This document shows positions 61,694 through 64,000 of a DNA stretch of 64,000 nucleotides, piece after piece. The stretch comes from Actinoplanes campanulatus. GTDB lineage: Bacteria > Actinomycetota > Actinomycetes > Mycobacteriales > Micromonosporaceae. The stretch lies in the NCBI RefSeq assembly GCF_014647795.1, contig NZ_BMPW01000003.1, positions 62,001-126,000 of the forward strand, read 5' to 3'. A model generated the notes under the pieces. That model searched no databases. It saw only the letters and a program-made list of their open reading frames with translations, and was not told the DNA's origin. The first letter of the stretch is position 1. Each line of letters starts with the position of its first letter. Position numbers and translations under genes: made by a program.

Positions 61694-62641
61694 CTACAGC
61701 CGGATACGGAGGACAGCGCCGGTGCCGCCGCACGTGGCGCAGGTGGACACATAGGCGTCGCGGCCACGTAGTGCCAGACCGCCCGGGGCGGTCAGGCCGG
61801 CCGTTACCACCGTCCGCGTTCCCCGCCTGCCCAGGCGCAGCAGGTCGGTGCCGTCCAGGACGTACAGGTCCCCGGACGGCGACCAGGCCAGGTCGACGAC
61901 GCCGCGGAGGCCGGAGGCGTACATCCGCGGGTCCCGGCCGGGCTCGATCCGCCAGATGCGGCCGGCCCGCTCACCGACGTAGTAGGCACCGTCCGGTCCC
62001 TCCGCCACCGAGGTGGCCTCGGTGGCCGGTGTGCGCTGCGGCAACGTGGCGATCGTCTGCACCCGGCCCCGCCGGCCGACCCGGATCAGGGCGTCGCCGG
62101 CGGCGTCCACGACCAGGTAGCCCTGCGCGGTGGCGAGCACCGCGACCGGATCGCCCGGGGTCTCCTGGGCGCCGAGGTCGGCCAGCACCGCCCCGCGCCG
62201 GTTGACCTGCGCCATCCCGGCCCGCGGCGCCGGGCCGCCGTCCCGCCGGACGGTGTGCACCGGGTCGCCCTCCGCCGTGACCGTGACGTCCGAGGGGCCG
62301 AGCGCGTACGCCCCGGCCGGGGAGGCCACCGACGGCAGTCCCGCCTCCACCCGCCACTGCCGCCCGAACCCGGCCACAGTGATGGCCCCGGATCTCCCGG
62401 AACACGTTCGTCCCCGGGCATCGGCACGGCAGGGCCCGGGGCCGCCGCGACCGCCCTCCGCGATGTAGAGCTCACCCCGCGGCCCGAACGCCAGGCCCCG
62501 CGGATTGTCCAGCCCATGGGCGACGACCTCCACCCCCGGGCGCACCGGCGCCGTCGGCCCCGGCTCGGCGGCCCGGATCAGACTTCCGCCGGACAACAGC
62601 CCGACAACGGCCACGACGACAGCCTGACGGGACCGGAACAT
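61694..62641 (-). CDS. Secreted ScyD/ScyE-like beta-propeller protein
   Basis: A signal peptide (RSRQAVVVAVVGLLSGGSLIRA) is followed by NHL/SGL-like propeller blades: GLDNPRGLAFGPRGELYIAEGG, GDPVAVLATAQGYLVVDAAGDALIRV, SVAEGPDGAYYVGERAGRIWRI and GVVDLAWSPSGDLYVLDG. The overall pattern is that of the ScyD/ScyE family, named for cyanobacterial scytonemin clusters but widespread as secreted propellers of unknown role. The N-terminal pair of cysteines in GPCRADARGRTCSG probably forms a disulfide. The start may be the ATG at 62641 or a TTG two codons upstream. Confidence 0.75.
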   Translation of the reverse strand: MFRSRQAVVVAVVGLLSGGSLIRAAEPGPTAPVRPGVEVVAHGLDNPRGLAFGPRGELYIAEGGRGGPGPCRADARGRTCSGRSGAITVAGFGRQWRVEAGLPSVASPAGAYALGPSDVTVTAEGDPVHTVRRDGGPAPRAGMAQVNRRGAVLADLGAQETPGDPVAVLATAQGYLVVDAAGDALIRVGRRGRVQTIATLPQRTPATEATSVAEGPDGAYYVGERAGRIWRIEPGRDPRMYASGLRGVVDLAWSPSGDLYVLDGTDLLRLGRRGTRTVVTAGLTAPGGLALRGRDAYVSTCATCGGTGAVLRIRL

Positions 62642-62758
62642 GATCAACTAAACCCCCGTGTAGTCGTTTTGTCCCTCCGACACACTCTCCGGCAGGGAGG
62701 TCCACCGGGGCGGCTCAGTCGGAGATCCGACCAGAAGACCGACCGGTACGGTCGGGCC

Positions 62759-63385
62759 ATGACGCTGACCTTCCCCGCCCTCGTGGAACGGGCCCGGAGC
62801 CTGGCCGGTGACGGGCGGCGCGCGGTCCTGGGCATCACCGGGCCGCCGGCCGCCGGCAAGACCACCCTCGCCTCCGAGCTGGTCGCGGCCCTGGCGGCCC
62901 CCGGGTGGGTGGCGCACGTGCCGATGGACGGCTTCCACCTCGCCGACGTGGAGCTGGACCGGCTCGGCCTGCGCGATCGCAAGGGCGCCCCGGACACCTT
63001 CGACGCGTACGGCTACGCCGGCCTGCTGCGGCGCCTGCACGAGGACCGGGACGAGATGATCTACGCGCCCGGGTTCGAGAGGGTCCTGGAGCAGCCGATC
63101 GCCGGCAGCATCGGCGTCCCCCGGTCCGCCCGCCTGATCGTGACCGAGGGCAACTACCTGCTGCTCGACGAGCCCCGCTGGGCGCCGGTGCGGACCCTGC
63201 TGACCGAGGTCTGGTACACCGACCTGGACGATCGCGTTCGCCTGCGCCGGCTGATCGACCGGCACATCCGGTTCGGCAAGACCCCGGACGCGGCGGAGGC
63301 GTGGGCGACCGGCACCGACGAGCGCAACGCTCGCCTGATCGCGGCGACCCGGGACCGGGCCGACCTGATCGTCGACCTCGCCTGA
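62759..63385 (+). CDS. Uridine kinase-like P-loop kinase
   Basis: The 208-residue protein has Walker A GITGPPAAGKTTLASEL, a substrate-binding HVPMDGFHLADVELDRLGLRDRKG, DTFDAYGYAGLL and VTEGNYLLLDEPRWAPV. This is the layout of the uridine kinase/pantothenate kinase/fructokinase-like P-loop group (as in E. coli YggC/FrcK relatives). It phosphorylates a small alcohol-containing metabolite. The exact substrate is not clear. The start ATG has no strong ribosome-binding site, and an upstream in-frame extension overlaps the divergent propeller gene. Confidence 0.85.
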   Translation: MTLTFPALVERARSLAGDGRRAVLGITGPPAAGKTTLASELVAALAAPGWVAHVPMDGFHLADVELDRLGLRDRKGAPDTFDAYGYAGLLRRLHEDRDEMIYAPGFERVLEQPIAGSIGVPRSARLIVTEGNYLLLDEPRWAPVRTLLTEVWYTDLDDRVRLRRLIDRHIRFGKTPDAAEAWATGTDERNARLIAATRDRADLIVDLA

Positions 63386-63430
63386 GCCTGTTCTCAGGTC
63401 CTGTCGTACCCGGGTGGCATGCTTGCCCTC

Positions 63431-64000
63431 ATGTCGGTGGATGAGGCGGTCGAGACCGAGCCGCGCAGGCGTGGCCCACGGGTCGCCCGGTTCGGCGTGA
63501 TCCTGTTCGTGGTGCTGGGGCTGCTGTTCGGCGTCCCGCTGGTGACCCTGTTCTGGTCCGGCAACGACTGGCCCGGTGTGGTCGCCGCGGCCGGCACGAT
63601 GCTGTTCGTGGCCGTCGTCGCGCTGTTCCCGTGGCTGATGTTCCGGGGTCACGGCGGTCACGACGACCGGGCCGCGCGGATCGCCGACACGCTGCTCGGC
63701 GTGATCTGGGTGCTGTTCACCTGGTCGGCGCTCGGGCAGCTGTTCGAGCTGGCCCTGCTCGCCGCCGGGGTCGCCGACCCGCTGCGCTCCCGGGTGGTCA
63801 CCGGCCTGGTGCTGGTGATCTCCACCGGTCTGCTGCTCTGGGGCCACCGCGAGGCGATGCGGGTCTCCCGGGTGCGCGAGGTCGAGGTGACGCTGCCCCG
63901 GCTGGGCCGCGGCCTCGACGGGCTGCGCGTGGTGCTGATCACCGACACCCACTACGGGCCGATCGACCGGGCCGCCTGGTCCCGCGGCGTCACCGAGGTG
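63431..64000 (+). CDS. Membrane metallophosphoesterase, truncated by window end
   Basis: The visible 190 residues have a basic N-terminus (VETEPRRRGPRVARF), four hydrophobic helices (VILFVVLGLLFGVPLVTLFW to LVISTGLLLWG) and then the start of a calcineurin-like phosphoesterase domain: LRVVLITDTHYGPIDRA, where D-x-H supplies the first metal ligands. The rest lies outside the window. The family includes YkuE/YaeI-like phosphodiesterases with lipid substrates. An in-frame ATG at 63419 is an alternative start. Confidence 0.8.
   Translation, partial: MSVDEAVETEPRRRGPRVARFGVILFVVLGLLFGVPLVTLFWSGNDWPGVVAAAGTMLFVAVVALFPWLMFRGHGGHDDRAARIADTLLGVIWVLFTWSALGQLFELALLAAGVADPLRSRVVTGLVLVISTGLLLWGHREAMRVSRVREVEVTLPRLGRGLDGLRVVLITDTHYGPIDRAAWSRGVTEV

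Overview
The window is 64 kb of very GC-rich actinobacterial chromosome. GTG and TTG starts, 4-base GTGA stop/start overlaps, a spore photoproduct lyase homologue, a PAS-SpoIIE phosphatase, a STAS anti-anti-sigma factor and many secreted sugar-active enzymes point to a sporulating soil actinomycete. Micromonosporaceae, perhaps Actinoplanes, is my best guess from gene style; no rRNA or marker gene fixes it. I found no tRNA, rRNA, CRISPR array, transposase or prophage.

Layout. 0.1-6.4 kb: spore photoproduct lyase-like protein and a methyltransferase (+), then (-) a secreted lipase and the run PAS-SpoIIE phosphatase, TusA-like protein, erythromycin-esterase-like protein. 6.4-9.9 kb: a 3.5-kb stretch with no convincing gene but several tandem repeats and strong strand asymmetry. 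9.9-21.1 kb: an orphan MazF/PemK-like toxin, three cyclic-di-GMP proteins (two GGDEF, one GGDEF-EAL), gnd, a DUF574-type methyltransferase, an MFS exporter and phosphoglucomutase. 21.2-32.5 kb: a CopC-CopD fusion, YaaA, an FKBP isomerase, an anchored beta-sandwich protein, a 1,825-residue MMPL transporter with a tail of about 1,100 disordered residues, and an unusual zinc-ribbon SDR. 32.6-38.4 kb (-): a Gly/aromatic-rich secreted protein, a SWIM zinc-finger protein with its SNF2 helicase, and a DUF5990 protein. 39-41.3 kb: an esterase plus ATP-grasp ligase pair. 41.3-49.1 kb: a GH9 cellulase under a CebR/CelR-like box, a P450, a STAS protein, an amino-acid permease, a kinase-like protein lacking the catalytic Asp, and a beta-propeller protein. 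49.2-60.7 kb: a surface-polysaccharide locus with a sulfotransferase, three GT2 glycosyltransferases, a GT-C-like membrane protein, a DUF1616-like membrane protein, two GH26-like hydrolases and a polysaccharide deacetylase. 60.9-64 kb: a protein of unknown function, a ScyD/ScyE-like propeller, a small P-loop kinase and a truncated metallophosphoesterase.

The most distinctive theme is repeated short linear motifs in disordered cytoplasmic extensions. The GT-C-like protein carries seven copies of D-[DE]-T-V-[VI]-I-[RT] ahead of its first membrane helix. The MMPL tail carries three copies of S-A-T-Q-[VI]-I-[HQ]-L-P. The first GT2 enzyme ends in LDDL/QDINKLR repeats that resemble RRPxxLDDL-type repeats in the MMPL tail. 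This could be a docking or phosphorylation code on the cell-envelope machinery, which is inference only. Regulatory DNA is also informative: a likely leaderless cellulase transcript with its operator inside the first codons, a hairpin covering the P450 ribosome-binding site, and terminators shared by convergent genes.
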